A stretch of 30,264 nucleotides of DNA from JALYUA01 sp038229875 (GCA_038229875.1 JBBROA010000040.1:1-30264), one strand, 5' to 3'; shown: positions 1 through 7,667, counted from the stretch's first letter. Notes: generated by a model from the letters alone, not told the origin. A program made the numbers and translations.

Positions 1-25
1 CGATGCGGGAGCCGCAGCGAACGAA

Positions 26-98
26 GGGACGAGGCCAGCGGTCGAGCCGACCGGCGAGCCGCTGGCCGGTGCCGTTCGCGGGGCGAACGGCACGTCCC
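26..98. other. Three-way-junction-like inverted repeat element
   Basis: Nested inverted repeats are seen directly. An outer stem GGGACG (26-31) pairs with CGTCCC (93-98) and encloses two perfect hairpins. The first is GGCCAGCGG (33-41) with CCGCTGGCC (59-67). The second is GTGCCGTTCGC (69-79) with GCGAACGGCAC (83-93) around a GGG loop. It could be a 3' structure of the gene left of the window, a REP-like element, or part of a structured RNA. There is no U-tract, so it is not a classical terminator. Confidence 0.5.
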
Positions 99-118
99 GG
101 AGTGAGCGGAGGCGACGG

Positions 119-124
119 TAAACT
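119..124 (+). promoter_or_regulatory. -10-like TAAACT box, probable leaderless start
   Basis: TAAACT lies 7 nt before the ATG at 132. There is no Shine-Dalgarno in between and no convincing -35. It fits the TANNNT pattern seen at other genes in this window. Confidence 0.4.
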
Positions 125-131
125 ACCCCGC

Positions 132-608
132 ATGGAGCTGACCCGCCTTCCGCCCGAGCTCGAACGTTCGCTGGGCGGCGAGGCGTTTCGGCGGCGGCGC
201 CGCTTCGTTTTTCCGCTGCTGACCACGGATCCGGAAGGGTTTCCGAGGGCCGCGCTCTTGACCGCGGGGGAAATCCGGGCGACCTCGGCGACGGCGATGT
301 CCATCGCCGTTCTCGCCGCGAGCCGGACCTCGCTGAATCTCATTCGCCGCCGCCAGGCGACGCTCCTCTACATGCAGCGGCACCTCGCCGCCTCGATCCG
401 CCTGCGTGCCGGCCGCGGCCGAACGTCTCGCCACGACCCGGACCGCACGATTTTTCCGCTCTCGGTGTTCCGCGTGCGGATCGACCAGGCCGCGCCCTCG
501 GAAGGAAATGTTTCCCTGCTCGCGGGACCCGTTTTCTCGGGTCCCGACTCGCTCTCCCTTTTTTCCTCCGATCTCTTCGGTGAGCTCGGCGAGGCGTCGG
601 CCGAATGA
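132..608 (+). CDS. Pyridoxamine 5'-phosphate oxidase-like split-barrel protein
   Basis: 158 aa from ATG 132. The reading frame is open further upstream, but the upstream part runs through the inverted-repeat element and is not protein-like. The segment around residues 24-60 (hydrophobic strand, TTDPEGFPRAALL, then an alternating strand) resembles the FMN-binding split barrel of the PNPOx/general-stress superfamily. In that fold the protein would bind a flavin or related cofactor. I see no diagnostic catalytic residue, so the substrate is unknown. The stop overlaps the start of the next gene (ATGA, 605-608), suggesting translational coupling to the SDR reductase and a shared redox or detoxification role. 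The family call is moderate; the start is supported by the -10-like box 7 nt upstream. Confidence 0.6.
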   Translation: MELTRLPPELERSLGGEAFRRRRRFVFPLLTTDPEGFPRAALLTAGEIRATSATAMSIAVLAASRTSLNLIRRRQATLLYMQRHLAASIRLRAGRGRTSRHDPDRTIFPLSVFRVRIDQAAPSEGNVSLLAGPVFSGPDSLSLFSSDLFGELGEASAE

Positions 609-1339
609 AGTTTCAGGATCGCGTCGTGCTCGTGACGGGCGGGGGGCGCGGGATCGGACGATCCGTCGCGCTCCGTTTCGCCGAGGAGGGAGCGGCGGTC
701 GCGGTCATGGCGCGGACGGAAGCTGATCTCGCACAGACGGCTGCCCGGATCCGCGCGACCGGCAGCCGGTGCTTCTCGACGCCGGGCGACGTCACGTCGC
801 CCGGCGCGGCGGAGAAATGCGTCGCAGAGACGGAGGCGGCCCTGGGGCCGGTCGACATCCTGGTCAACAATGCCGGCGTGTTCCTCTGGAAGCCGTTCCT
901 GAAACTGACGTCCGAGGAGTGGGACCGCGTCGTCGCCACGAACCTGACGGCGACGGCGAACTTCTGCCGGGCGGTGCTTCCCGGGATGGTCGCCCGGGCG
1001 CGCGGAAGAATCGTCAACATCTCCTCCGTTCACGGGCTCCGCGGCGACGCGAACCTCTCCGCCCACAGCGCCGCAAAGTTCGGGGTGATCGGCCTGACGC
1101 AGAGCCTCGCACGGGAGTTTCGAGCGCAAAACATCGCGGTGAACGCGGTCTGCCCCGGCGCCGTCGACAACAAGATCGACGAGACCGCCGACGTCGACCG
1201 CTCCTCGCCTCTCTCCCAGAAACTCTGGCCGCGGGACGTCGCCCGCACCGTGCTCTTTCTGGCGTCCGACGACGCGGCAGGAATTACGGGCGCGGCGCTC
1301 GAGGTCTACGGGGGAACACACCTCACGATCCAGGGGTGA
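605..1339 (+). CDS. SDR-family oxidoreductase (FabG-like) with His in place of the catalytic Tyr
   Basis: 244 aa, the usual length of classical short-chain dehydrogenases. TGGGRGIG (residues 11-18) is the NAD(P)-binding glycine motif, NNAG (88-91) the structural motif, N113 and S141 the expected catalytic positions, and K158 the active-site lysine. The expected YxxxK reads H154-S-A-A-K158, so the general acid Tyr is replaced by His (codon CAC, 1064-1066). A PG motif (PGAVDNK, near 184-190) and a C-terminal GGTHLTIQG are typical of the family. The start is fixed by the 4-nt overlap with the upstream gene. A 3-oxoacyl-ACP reductase-like fold is clear. True FabG activity is doubtful because of the Tyr loss and the lack of neighbouring fatty-acid genes. 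Confidence 0.88.
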   Translation: MKFQDRVVLVTGGGRGIGRSVALRFAEEGAAVAVMARTEADLAQTAARIRATGSRCFSTPGDVTSPGAAEKCVAETEAALGPVDILVNNAGVFLWKPFLKLTSEEWDRVVATNLTATANFCRAVLPGMVARARGRIVNISSVHGLRGDANLSAHSAAKFGVIGLTQSLAREFRAQNIAVNAVCPGAVDNKIDETADVDRSSPLSQKLWPRDVARTVLFLASDDAAGITGAALEVYGGTHLTIQG

Positions 1340-1353
1340 GCGGCGGAATCCTG

Positions 1354-1370
1354 GAGCGCCTCAGGCGCTT
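1354..1370. terminator. Short hairpin at convergent gene junction
   Basis: AGCGCC (1355-1360), loop TCA (1361-1363), GGCGCT (1364-1369), followed by TTC. It lies at the junction of the convergent SDR and GDPD genes. The loop is the complement of the GDPD stop codon. There is no long U-tract. Confidence 0.4.
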
Positions 1371-2143
1371 TCGGACTCGGCGAGAAACGCAGGCCCCGTG
1401 CGGACTTCGGCCCGAATCGCCAGCGCGACGTCCGGAACGTTCGTCGTGATCGACGGCACTCCGAGGTCGAGCAGCCGCCGGATTTCGGACGGCTCATCCG
1501 CGGTCCAGGGGTGTACCGAGAGCCCGGCCGACCGGGCGTGCGCGAGGAGAATCGGTTCGACGAGGTCGCAGCGGGGCCCGAGAGCGTCCGCCGGCGGAAA
1601 CAGCGGCGTCGGCCGTCCGGCTTCCGGCAGGGCAACGGCGCGGTCGATCAGGAAGCTGGTCGCCATCGTCGCATCGGTCTCGCGCATCAGCCGGAGAAAA
1701 TCGGGATCGAACGAGGCGACGAGGCACCGCCCCCGGACGCCGAATTCCGCCGCGACCCGCGAGACCCGCCGCGCCATCAGCCCGAGGTGCGTGTGCGGCG
1801 ACGTTTTCACCTCGACGACGTACCGCATCGCGGGACCGTATCGGTGAAAGACCTCCTCGAGCTTCGGGATTCGGTAGGGGCCGAACTCCGATGGGAGCTG
1901 GAGCTTTTCGATCTCTCGCGCGGTGAACGTCCGGATCGGGATCTTCTGGTTGCCGAGAGCGATGTCTTCATCGTGGAAGAGGACCGCCTCTCCGTCGCGG
2001 GCCTGCCGCAGGTCGAACTCGATAGCGTCGACGCCGAGGCTCTCGGCCGCATCCAGACTGTCGAGGGTGTTCTCCCGGGCGCGGCGGGGCGCGCCCCGGT
2101 GCCCCACGATCCAAACTTCGTGGGGCTCTTTCCAGTCGCTCAC
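1361..2143 (-). CDS. Glycerophosphodiester phosphodiesterase
   Basis: 260 aa, GTG start, chosen because GTG at 2143-2141 overlaps the pyrF stop as GTGA. Members hydrolyse glycerophosphodiesters to sn-glycerol 3-phosphate and an alcohol. GDPD landmarks are in order: H15-R16-G, E24-N25, E42-x-D44 and H57 (LFHDED). These are the metal-binding and catalytic residues of the PI-PLC-like TIM barrel. A later EVKTSP segment and a C-terminal TADEP/TTNVPD region match the family. No signal peptide is visible, so a cytoplasmic phospholipid-headgroup salvage role is likely. It is the last gene of the pyr operon; the functional link to pyrimidine synthesis is not obvious. Confidence 0.9.
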   Translation of the reverse strand: MSDWKEPHEVWIVGHRGAPRRARENTLDSLDAAESLGVDAIEFDLRQARDGEAVLFHDEDIALGNQKIPIRTFTAREIEKLQLPSEFGPYRIPKLEEVFHRYGPAMRYVVEVKTSPHTHLGLMARRVSRVAAEFGVRGRCLVASFDPDFLRLMRETDATMATSFLIDRAVALPEAGRPTPLFPPADALGPRCDLVEPILLAHARSAGLSVHPWTADEPSEIRRLLDLGVPSITTNVPDVALAIRAEVRTGPAFLAESESA

Positions 2144-2880
2144 TGTGACGGCATCCGCGCCGATTCTATTTCGGCCAGAAGTAACTCGAGCGCGGCGTCC
2201 GGATCGGGCGACCCGGTGACCGGGCGTCCGACGACGAGAATGTCGGCGCCCGCGGCGATCGCGGCGCGCGGGGTGCCCGTCCGCTTCTGATCGCCGGAAG
2301 CTCCGCCTTCGAGGCGGATCCCGGGCACGACAGTCAGGAACGATGGGCCGCAGGCCGCCCGGATCCCCGCCACGTCCCACGGCGAGCAGACCACACCGTC
2401 GAGCCCGCAGTCGCGCGCGAGAACGGCGAGCCGCCGCGCGATTCCTTCCGGGGTCCCCGCCACCGGGAGGTCCCCGAGCGCCTTCGAGTCGAGCGAGGTC
2501 AGGAGCGTCACCGCGATGACGAGCGGACGGCTCGGGCTTTCTCCGGCCCCCTGTCGGGCGGCGAGCAGCATCTCGCGCCCTCCGGACGCGTGCACGTTCA
2601 CCATCGACGCGCCCGTGCGCGCCGCCGCGGAGATCGCGCGCGCCACGGTGTTCGGAATGTCGTGCAGCTTGAGATCCAGAAACACGCGGGCGCCCGTCGC
2701 CGCGATCTGCGCGACGAGCCCCGGGCCTTCCGAGACGAATGCTTCCAATCCCACTTTCATCCACGCCGCGCGGCCGGAGAACCGGAGGGCGGCAGCCAGG
2801 ACCTCGTCGCGCGACGGGAAATCGAGCGCGATGCAGAGCCGCGACGACGCGCCGGCCGAAGGCGGCCCGGAATCGATCAC
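2140..2880 (-). CDS. pyrF: Orotidine 5'-phosphate decarboxylase
   Basis: 246 aa. The GTG start at 2880 overlaps the pyrD stop (GTGA), and its stop overlaps the GDPD start (GTGA). It catalyses OMP to UMP, the last step of de novo UMP synthesis. The active-site signature DLKLHDIPNT is at residues 69-78, with D69, K71 and D74 as the charged catalytic network. D20 and K42 are the other conserved charged residues, and a phosphate-binding PGIRLEGG loop follows near the C-terminus. Length matches the short bacterial type. It sits directly after pyrK and pyrD, giving dihydroorotate oxidation and OMP decarboxylation in one operon; pyrE is not in this window. Confidence 0.96.
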   Translation of the reverse strand: MIDSGPPSAGASSRLCIALDFPSRDEVLAAALRFSGRAAWMKVGLEAFVSEGPGLVAQIAATGARVFLDLKLHDIPNTVARAISAAARTGASMVNVHASGGREMLLAARQGAGESPSRPLVIAVTLLTSLDSKALGDLPVAGTPEGIARRLAVLARDCGLDGVVCSPWDVAGIRAACGPSFLTVVPGIRLEGGASGDQKRTGTPRAAIAAGADILVVGRPVTGSPDPDAALELLLAEIESARMPSQ

Positions 2881-3830
2881 CCTTCCGCACCCGCTTCCAG
2901 GACAGCCGGCGCGGGTCCGTGCGCGCGGCCGACGAGATCCTCGACGCGGACGCGCCGCGCCGCGCAGTACGCCGAGAGTTCCCCGACGATCCGGCCGGAG
3001 ACTGCGGGGTCCCTGAAGTTTGCGGTTCCGATCTGGATCGCGGTCGCGCCAGCCGCGAGGAACTCGAGGACGTCGGAGAGATCGCTGATTCCTCCGATCC
3101 CGATGAGAGGCGTCCCGGGGAGCGCGCGCGCGACCTGGTAAATCATGCGCACTGCGAGCGGGCGGATCGCGGGGCCGGAGAGGCCGCCGGTGCCGAACGA
3201 CAGGCGCGGAAGGGCCGTCTCCGGGTCGATCGACATTCCGACGAACGTATTGACGAGCGAAAGGGCGTCCGCCCCGGCTTCGCGAGCGGCGCGCGCGGAC
3301 TCCACGAGGTCGGGCGCGTTCGGGGAGAGCTTGACCAGCAGCGGCCTCGCGGTCGCGGCGCGCACCCTCGTGACGAGCGAAGCGGTGGCCGACGGCGAAT
3401 TGCCGAAGAGCATCCCGCCCTTCTCGACGTTCGGGCACGAAATGTTGAGCTCGATCGCGGCGAGTCCCTCCGCCTCCTCGAGCGCCCGGACGATGGTCAC
3501 GTAGTCTTCTTCGAGGTCGCCCCAGACGTTCGCGATCACGGTCGCGGAGAGCTCACGGAGCCTGGGCAGCTTTTCGCGGAGGAACGCCTTCACACCCACG
3601 TTCTGCAGCCCGATCGCGTTCAGCATTCCTGCGGGGGTTTCGCAGATTCGGGGCGGCGCATTCCCCGCGTGCGGCAGAAGGGAAAGTCCTTTCGTACAGA
3701 TCCCGCCGAGCCGGGAGAGATCCACGAAATCGGTGAACTCGAGGCCGTAACCGAACGTGCCCGACGCGGTCAGAATCGGGTTCGAGAGCTCGAGCGGGCC
3801 GACGCGGACGCGGAGAGCGGGATCGTTCAC
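2877..3830 (-). CDS. pyrD: Dihydroorotate dehydrogenase, class 1B catalytic subunit
   Basis: 317 aa. The GTG start at 3830 overlaps the pyrK stop (GTGA). It oxidises dihydroorotate to orotate with FMN. NISCPN puts C132 at the position of the class 1 catalytic base (class 2 enzymes use Ser). TKGL around K47 and GIGGI in the C-terminal half are FMN-site motifs. Adjacency to pyrK identifies it as the NAD+-dependent class 1B form, in which PyrK passes electrons to NAD+; it is therefore soluble rather than quinone-linked. A neighbouring 2Fe-2S/FAD subunit and matched length make this call firm. Confidence 0.96.
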   Translation of the reverse strand: MNDPALRVRVGPLELSNPILTASGTFGYGLEFTDFVDLSRLGGICTKGLSLLPHAGNAPPRICETPAGMLNAIGLQNVGVKAFLREKLPRLRELSATVIANVWGDLEEDYVTIVRALEEAEGLAAIELNISCPNVEKGGMLFGNSPSATASLVTRVRAATARPLLVKLSPNAPDLVESARAAREAGADALSLVNTFVGMSIDPETALPRLSFGTGGLSGPAIRPLAVRMIYQVARALPGTPLIGIGGISDLSDVLEFLAAGATAIQIGTANFRDPAVSGRIVGELSAYCAARRVRVEDLVGRAHGPAPAVLEAGAEG

Positions 3831-4624
3831 AGGCAACGGCTCCAGTCGATCCGGGCGGGCGCGAGCACCGGCCCCTCCTGGCAGGAGACCAGGAACGGCG
3901 TGTCCGCGCCCGGGATGACGCAGGCGAGGCACGCGCCGAAGCCGCACCCCATCGCCGCCTCGGTGGAAAACTCCGACGGCACGTCGAGCCGCGAAACGAT
4001 CGCGGCGAGCGCGCCGAACATGGGCATCGGCCCGCACGCGTACACCCGCGCGTAACCTCTCGACTCCGCCCGTCTCGCGAAGAGATCCGTCACGAAACCC
4101 CGTTCTCCCGCCGATCCGTCGTTGGTCGCGGTCAGGACCGCGCCGGAAACGATCCCGGAGAAGCGTTCCAGTACGGAGAGGTCCGACGCGGTGCGTCCCC
4201 CCAGAAAGAAATCCGTCTCGACGCCGGCGGCCGACAGCGACCGGAGCAGGAGCGGAAACGGGGCGACGCCGATGCCTCCCGCGACGACGGCGACCCGGCA
4301 TCCGCGCGGAAGACCCCCCGCCGAAAACGAGTTTCCGAGCGGGCCGAGAAGGAGCACGTTCGCGCCGGCCGCGAGCGCTTCGAGCGCCACGGTTCCGGGT
4401 CCGATCGTCTTCTCCAGGAACTCGACCCGGCCGGTTTCCGGGTCCGCATCCGCGACCGAGTACGCGCGGCGCAGGTAGGGCCGGATGCGCCCCGGCACGT
4501 CGAGCATCACGAACTGTCCCGGCGCGATCTGGCGGGCGAGATCCGGGCAATGAAATGTTGAGGAGAAGACCGAATTCGAAAAGTGGCGGGTTGCGAGGAG
4601 GAGGGCGCTGTGGTCGGACCTCAC
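3827..4624 (-). CDS. pyrK: Dihydroorotate dehydrogenase electron-transfer subunit
   Basis: 265 aa with a GTG start. Domains in order: an FAD-binding barrel with RRAYS (52-56), an NAD-binding domain with GGIGVAP (116-122) and CGPMPM (197-202), and a C-terminal 2Fe-2S cluster loop with C227, C232, C235 and C248 (C-x4-C-x2-C-x12-C). It forms the PyrK half of the class 1B complex with PyrD and reduces NAD+. It is the first gene of the minus-strand pyr operon. A TAGACT box ends 7 nt before the GTG and there is no clear Shine-Dalgarno, so a leaderless message is plausible. A large hairpin lies about 50 nt upstream. Confidence 0.95.
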   Translation of the reverse strand: MRSDHSALLLATRHFSNSVFSSTFHCPDLARQIAPGQFVMLDVPGRIRPYLRRAYSVADADPETGRVEFLEKTIGPGTVALEALAAGANVLLLGPLGNSFSAGGLPRGCRVAVVAGGIGVAPFPLLLRSLSAAGVETDFFLGGRTASDLSVLERFSGIVSGAVLTATNDGSAGERGFVTDLFARRAESRGYARVYACGPMPMFGALAAIVSRLDVPSEFSTEAAMGCGFGACLACVIPGADTPFLVSCQEGPVLAPARIDWSRCL

Positions 4625-4631
4625 CGCCCGG

Positions 4632-4637
4632 AGTCTA
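4632..4637 (-). promoter_or_regulatory. -10-like TAGACT box before pyrK
   Basis: TAGACT on the minus strand, 7 nt upstream of the pyrK GTG. No recognisable -35. Same geometry as other putative leaderless starts here. Confidence 0.4.
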
Positions 4638-4677
4638 CGTCACGGGCACGACGCGGACGTTGGAAGCATTCGGGCGC

Positions 4678-4733
4678 GAGGCGAACCGGCGAGCGGCGCG
4701 GAGTCGTGCTGTTCTCCCCGCGCCGTTCGCCTC
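4678..4733 (-). other. Long imperfect hairpin between zinc-ribbon gene and pyrK
   Basis: GAGGCGAA (4678-4685) pairs with TTCGCCTC (4726-4733), and CGGCGCGG (4694-4701) pairs with CCGCGCCG (4718-4725). The two halves are separated by an 8-nt one-sided bulge (4686-4693), around a 16-nt loop. It follows the zinc-ribbon stop by 14 nt and precedes pyrK by about 53 nt. No U-tract follows. It may be a factor-dependent terminator or an mRNA-end structure of the upstream gene. Confidence 0.45.
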
Positions 4734-4747
4734 TTCGCTTCCCTCAT

Positions 4748-4951
4748 CTAAACGCTGAAATTCACTTCAGTCGGGTCGTTCGGTTTCTCGTCTTCCGCTT
4801 CCGCGCGGCGGGCCCGCTTCGCACACCGCTCGCACCGGGGAGCGCCGTTGACCTCGTCAAACGGCCTGGCATACGCGCCGCAACTCCGGCAGCGGCGCAA
4901 CGCCCGATGATTCGCGTCGTTTTCCAGTTCTATCTGCATCTGCCTGGTCAT
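4748..4951 (-). CDS. Small zinc-ribbon protein
   Basis: 67 aa. Two CxxC knuckles are visible, C21-x2-C24 and C40-x2-C43, spaced as in a zinc ribbon, with an acidic/basic C-terminal tail (KRARRAEAEDEKPND). I do not recognise a named family. ATG 4951 was chosen because GGAG lies 9 nt upstream (GTGGAGATAAAGGGG before ATG); the in-frame extension upstream is low-complexity and crosses the AT-rich promoter region. A sigma-54-like site (5005-5021) places the transcript start about 44 nt before the ATG. A regulatory or RNA/DNA-binding role is possible but unproven. Confidence 0.65.
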   Translation of the reverse strand: MTRQMQIELENDANHRALRRCRSCGAYARPFDEVNGAPRCERCAKRARRAEAEDEKPNDPTEVNFSV

Positions 4952-5004
4952 CCCCTTTATCTCCACTTTCTGCCCCTCGGGCCTTCGAGGGATGCCAACT
5001 GAAA

Positions 5005-5021
5005 AGCGAGGAGGGTGCCAA
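5005..5021 (-). promoter_or_regulatory. Putative sigma-54 (-24/-12) promoter
   Basis: On the minus strand the site reads TTGGCACCCTCCTCGCT. TGGCAC is a perfect -24 box. The -12 element is TCGC instead of TTGC, with GG and GC at the required spacing. It lies about 55 nt upstream of the zinc-ribbon ATG, and AT-rich DNA (about 5029-5056) sits directly upstream, as is common for enhancer/IHF regions. Confidence 0.5.
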
Positions 5022-5150
5022 ACGCAATTGACTGTTAATAAAGGGTTTAAATACTGTGACTGCCGTCTTTTTGTAGTCGGAGGGCGAATACGTCCCAGAA
5101 AGAGGTCACCGGGAGGTAAACCCGAGCCGGGGGGCGGAGCGGGTGCGGAG

Positions 5151-5459
5151 TTAAGAACCCTGCGCTTCCGTCTCGAGCTCGTTCGCCATTCCGTCGTGCC
5201 GGTGCGCGCGGGCGGTCGCGGCGCCTTCGGCAAACGCATGCCGCGCCGCCTCCTCATCCCCGAGCCGCCGGAGCGAATGGCCCAGCAGCCGGTACGCGGC
5301 GCCCTCGTCCTTCGCACGGGCGAGGTAATCGCGAAGCACCGCGACCGTGTCGCTCCAGCGCTCCGCTTTGAAGTACTCGTTCGCGAGCATGAACAGGGTC
5401 AGCGAGTTCGAGGGGTCTTTTTCGCGGAGGCTCTCGAGCGGCCCGATCCGGGATGACAT
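5151..5459 (-). CDS. TPR-repeat protein
   Basis: 102 aa. The protein consists of tandem helix-turn-helix tetratricopeptide-like units. Unit one (residues about 20-53) has LTLFMLANEYFKAERWSDTVAVL, and unit two (about 54-88) has GAAYRLLGHSLRRLGDEEAARHAF, matching TPR consensus spacing of W/L-G/A/Y-A-P. TPRs mediate protein-protein contacts; no catalytic motif is present. ATG 5459 was chosen over an in-frame GTG at 5480 because GGGGAGGT lies 7 nt upstream. It is 49 nt downstream of the E1 gene on the same strand, so co-transcription with E1 is likely. Confidence 0.8.
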   Translation of the reverse strand: MSSRIGPLESLREKDPSNSLTLFMLANEYFKAERWSDTVAVLRDYLARAKDEGAAYRLLGHSLRRLGDEEAARHAFAEGAATARAHRHDGMANELETEAQGS

Positions 5460-5508
5460 GTCTAGGACCTCCCCGCGCACTCGCCTGCCGGCGCCCTGCG
5501 AAAAATCG

Positions 5509-7626
5509 TCAAAACGCGGCGAGCCTGTCGAGCGCCTTGCGGATGTGGCTCGCCTGCGGAAGGATGAAATCCTCCACCTGCGGCTGATAGGCGACGAAGG
5601 TGTCCGTAGCGGCGACCCGCTCGACTGGTGCGTCCAGGTACGAAAACAGCTCCGTCCCTATGCGTGCCGCGATCTCGGCGCCGTAGCCCCAGGAGATCGG
5701 ATCCTCGTAGACGACGAGCGCGCGATTCGTCTTCTTCACGGAACGGGCGATCGCTTCCCAGTCGTAAGGCGAGAGTGAGCGCAGGTCGAGGATCTCCACG
5801 CTCTTTCCGGTCTCCTCGGCGAAAGAGCGGGCGGCCTGGAGGGACCGGTACACGGTCGCGCCGTACGTCACGATCGTCAGGTCGTTGCCTTCCGCGGCGA
5901 CGCTGGCCTTCCCGAACGGGACCATGTAGTCCGGACCCGGATACACGCTCTTGTTATGGGTCTGCCGGTAGAGGTGCTTGTGCTCGAGAAAGAGCACCGG
6001 GTCCTCGCAGCGGATGGCGGTCCGCAGAAGCCCGTTCGCGTCGAGCGCGTTCGATGGCATGACCACCCGGAGACCGGGGATGTGGGTCATGAGCACCGCG
6101 CCGGATTGCGAGTGGTACACCGCGCCGCCGCCGATGTAGCCGCCCGTCGCGACACGGATCACCATCGGTGCGGCAAACGTGTTGCCGGAGCGCCAGCGCA
6201 GGTTCGAAAGCTCGTTGTGAATCTGCATATACGCGGGCCAGATGTAGTCGTAGAACTGGATCTCGGCGATCGGCTTCAACCCCCGCACCGCCATCCCGAT
6301 GGCCCGCCCGATGATGTTGGCTTCCGCGAGCGGCGAATTGAAGACCCGGTTTTTTCCGTAGAGGCGCTGCAGGCCGGCCGTGAGCTTGAACACGCCGCCC
6401 TTGCCCTTGACCTCTTCGAGGACTTCTTCCCGCGAAGCGTCCGCGACGTCCTCTCCGAAGATGACGATCCGGGGGTCGCGCTTCATCTCGTCGCGCATGC
6501 ACGCGTTCAGCAGGTCCACCATCGTCGTGGGAGACGCGCCCTCGGCGTACACGGGGTCGCTCGAGAACGCATCGGACGTCGGGTCGACGTCCGGCGAGTA
6601 GACGAACTCGTAGGCGGAATCCGGCGCCGGGATCGGGGCCGCGAGCGCCTTGTCCGCCGCCTCGTTGACCTCCTGGTCGACTTCCGCGTGAAGCCGGTCG
6701 AGGTCGGCCTGGGTCGCGATTCCCTCCGCGAGAAGGAGGCGGGACATCGTCTTGACCGGGTCGCGCTCCGCGTCTTTCTCCCGCTCCGCCTTGGGACGAT
6801 ACGTCGCCTCGTCGTCGGAGAGGGAGTGGCTGTACGGCCGCACGACGTGCGCATGCACCAGCGCCGGCCCCTTGCGAGTGCGGCAATACTCCGCGGCGTC
6901 ACGGAGCGCATCGTAGGACTCGAGAAAGTCGCAGCCGTCTACATCCGCCAGGAAGAGGTTCGGGAAACTGCGCAGGAGCTTCGAAATGGAGCCGCCGGGG
7001 GTATTGACCTCGACCGGAACGGAGATCGCGTACCCGTTGTCTTCGATCAGAAAGAGGACCGGAAGCTTCATGTTGCAGGCGGAGGAAACGGCCTCCCAGA
7101 ACTCTCCCTGCGAGGTCTGGCCCTCTCCGCCGGAGACCACGACGATCTCGTCGTTCTGAAAGCCGCCGCGGGCGGCGAGATCCGGAATCAGACTCTTGCG
7201 CCAGCCGCCTTCGGCCGCGCCGACCGCGTGCAGGAACTGCGTGCCGGTGCAGGAAGACTTGGAAATGAGATTCAGCCGCTTCGAGCCCCAGTGGGAAGGC
7301 ATCTGCCGACCTGCGGAGGCGGGGTCCGCGGAGGCGCCGACCGCCTGGAGGAACATCTCGTAGGGGGTGACCCCGATCTGGAGACAGAGAGCCCGGTCGC
7401 GGTAATAAAGCTCGAACCAGTCGTAACCGGGCCGCGCGACCATCCCGGCGGCCGTCGTGACCGCCTCGTGCCCCGCGCTGTTGATCTGGAAGTAGATCCG
7501 GTTCTGCCGTTTGAGCTGGATCTCTTTATCGTCCACGCGCCGGGAGAGGTAAACGTTGCGGTAAGCCGCGAGGATCGACGACGGGTCGAGGCCGTGGTAC
7601 TTGCTCGCCGAGACCTCGGTCGCCAT
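5509..7626 (-). CDS. Fused alpha/beta 2-oxoacid dehydrogenase E1 component
   Basis: 705 aa. The N-terminal half (1 to about 370) is an E1-alpha domain. The thiamine-diphosphate motif runs from GEGQ (167-170) to N197 (IEDNGYAIS), and a phosphorylation-loop-like SHSLSDDEATYR follows. The C-terminal half, from about residue 385 (TTMVDLLNACMRDEM, then VIFGEDVA), is E1-beta. Separate alpha and beta chains are usual, so this is a natural fusion of the branched-chain/pyruvate type. It decarboxylates a 2-oxoacid and acylates the E2 lipoyl group. No E2 or E3 gene is adjacent, so substrate is undetermined (branched-chain oxoacids most likely by family). ATG 7626 has TATATT 6 nt upstream and no Shine-Dalgarno. 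Confidence 0.93.
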   Translation of the reverse strand: MATEVSASKYHGLDPSSILAAYRNVYLSRRVDDKEIQLKRQNRIYFQINSAGHEAVTTAAGMVARPGYDWFELYYRDRALCLQIGVTPYEMFLQAVGASADPASAGRQMPSHWGSKRLNLISKSSCTGTQFLHAVGAAEGGWRKSLIPDLAARGGFQNDEIVVVSGGEGQTSQGEFWEAVSSACNMKLPVLFLIEDNGYAISVPVEVNTPGGSISKLLRSFPNLFLADVDGCDFLESYDALRDAAEYCRTRKGPALVHAHVVRPYSHSLSDDEATYRPKAEREKDAERDPVKTMSRLLLAEGIATQADLDRLHAEVDQEVNEAADKALAAPIPAPDSAYEFVYSPDVDPTSDAFSSDPVYAEGASPTTMVDLLNACMRDEMKRDPRIVIFGEDVADASREEVLEEVKGKGGVFKLTAGLQRLYGKNRVFNSPLAEANIIGRAIGMAVRGLKPIAEIQFYDYIWPAYMQIHNELSNLRWRSGNTFAAPMVIRVATGGYIGGGAVYHSQSGAVLMTHIPGLRVVMPSNALDANGLLRTAIRCEDPVLFLEHKHLYRQTHNKSVYPGPDYMVPFGKASVAAEGNDLTIVTYGATVYRSLQAARSFAEETGKSVEILDLRSLSPYDWEAIARSVKKTNRALVVYEDPISWGYGAEIAARIGTELFSYLDAPVERVAATDTFVAYQPQVEDFILPQASHIRKALDRLAAF

Positions 7627-7632
7627 GCTCGA

Positions 7633-7638
7633 AATATA
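7633..7638 (-). promoter_or_regulatory. -10-like TATATT box before E1
   Basis: TATATT on the minus strand, 6 nt before the E1 ATG. It stands in an AT-rich island in GC-rich sequence. No Shine-Dalgarno and no clear -35; leaderless transcription is the simplest reading. Confidence 0.45.
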
Positions 7639-7667
7639 ACAAGAGTCGGACCCTCGATCCGCCGGCG

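Noticed and set aside
368..1321. 317-aa minus-strand frame over the SDR gene
   Set aside because: Shadow of the SDR gene; Arg/Asp-rich composition and no recognisable domain.
5029..5058. Forward-strand TTGACT ... TACTGT promoter
   Set aside because: The -10 is poor and no plus-strand gene follows; better explained as AT-rich upstream DNA of the minus-strand sigma-54-like site.
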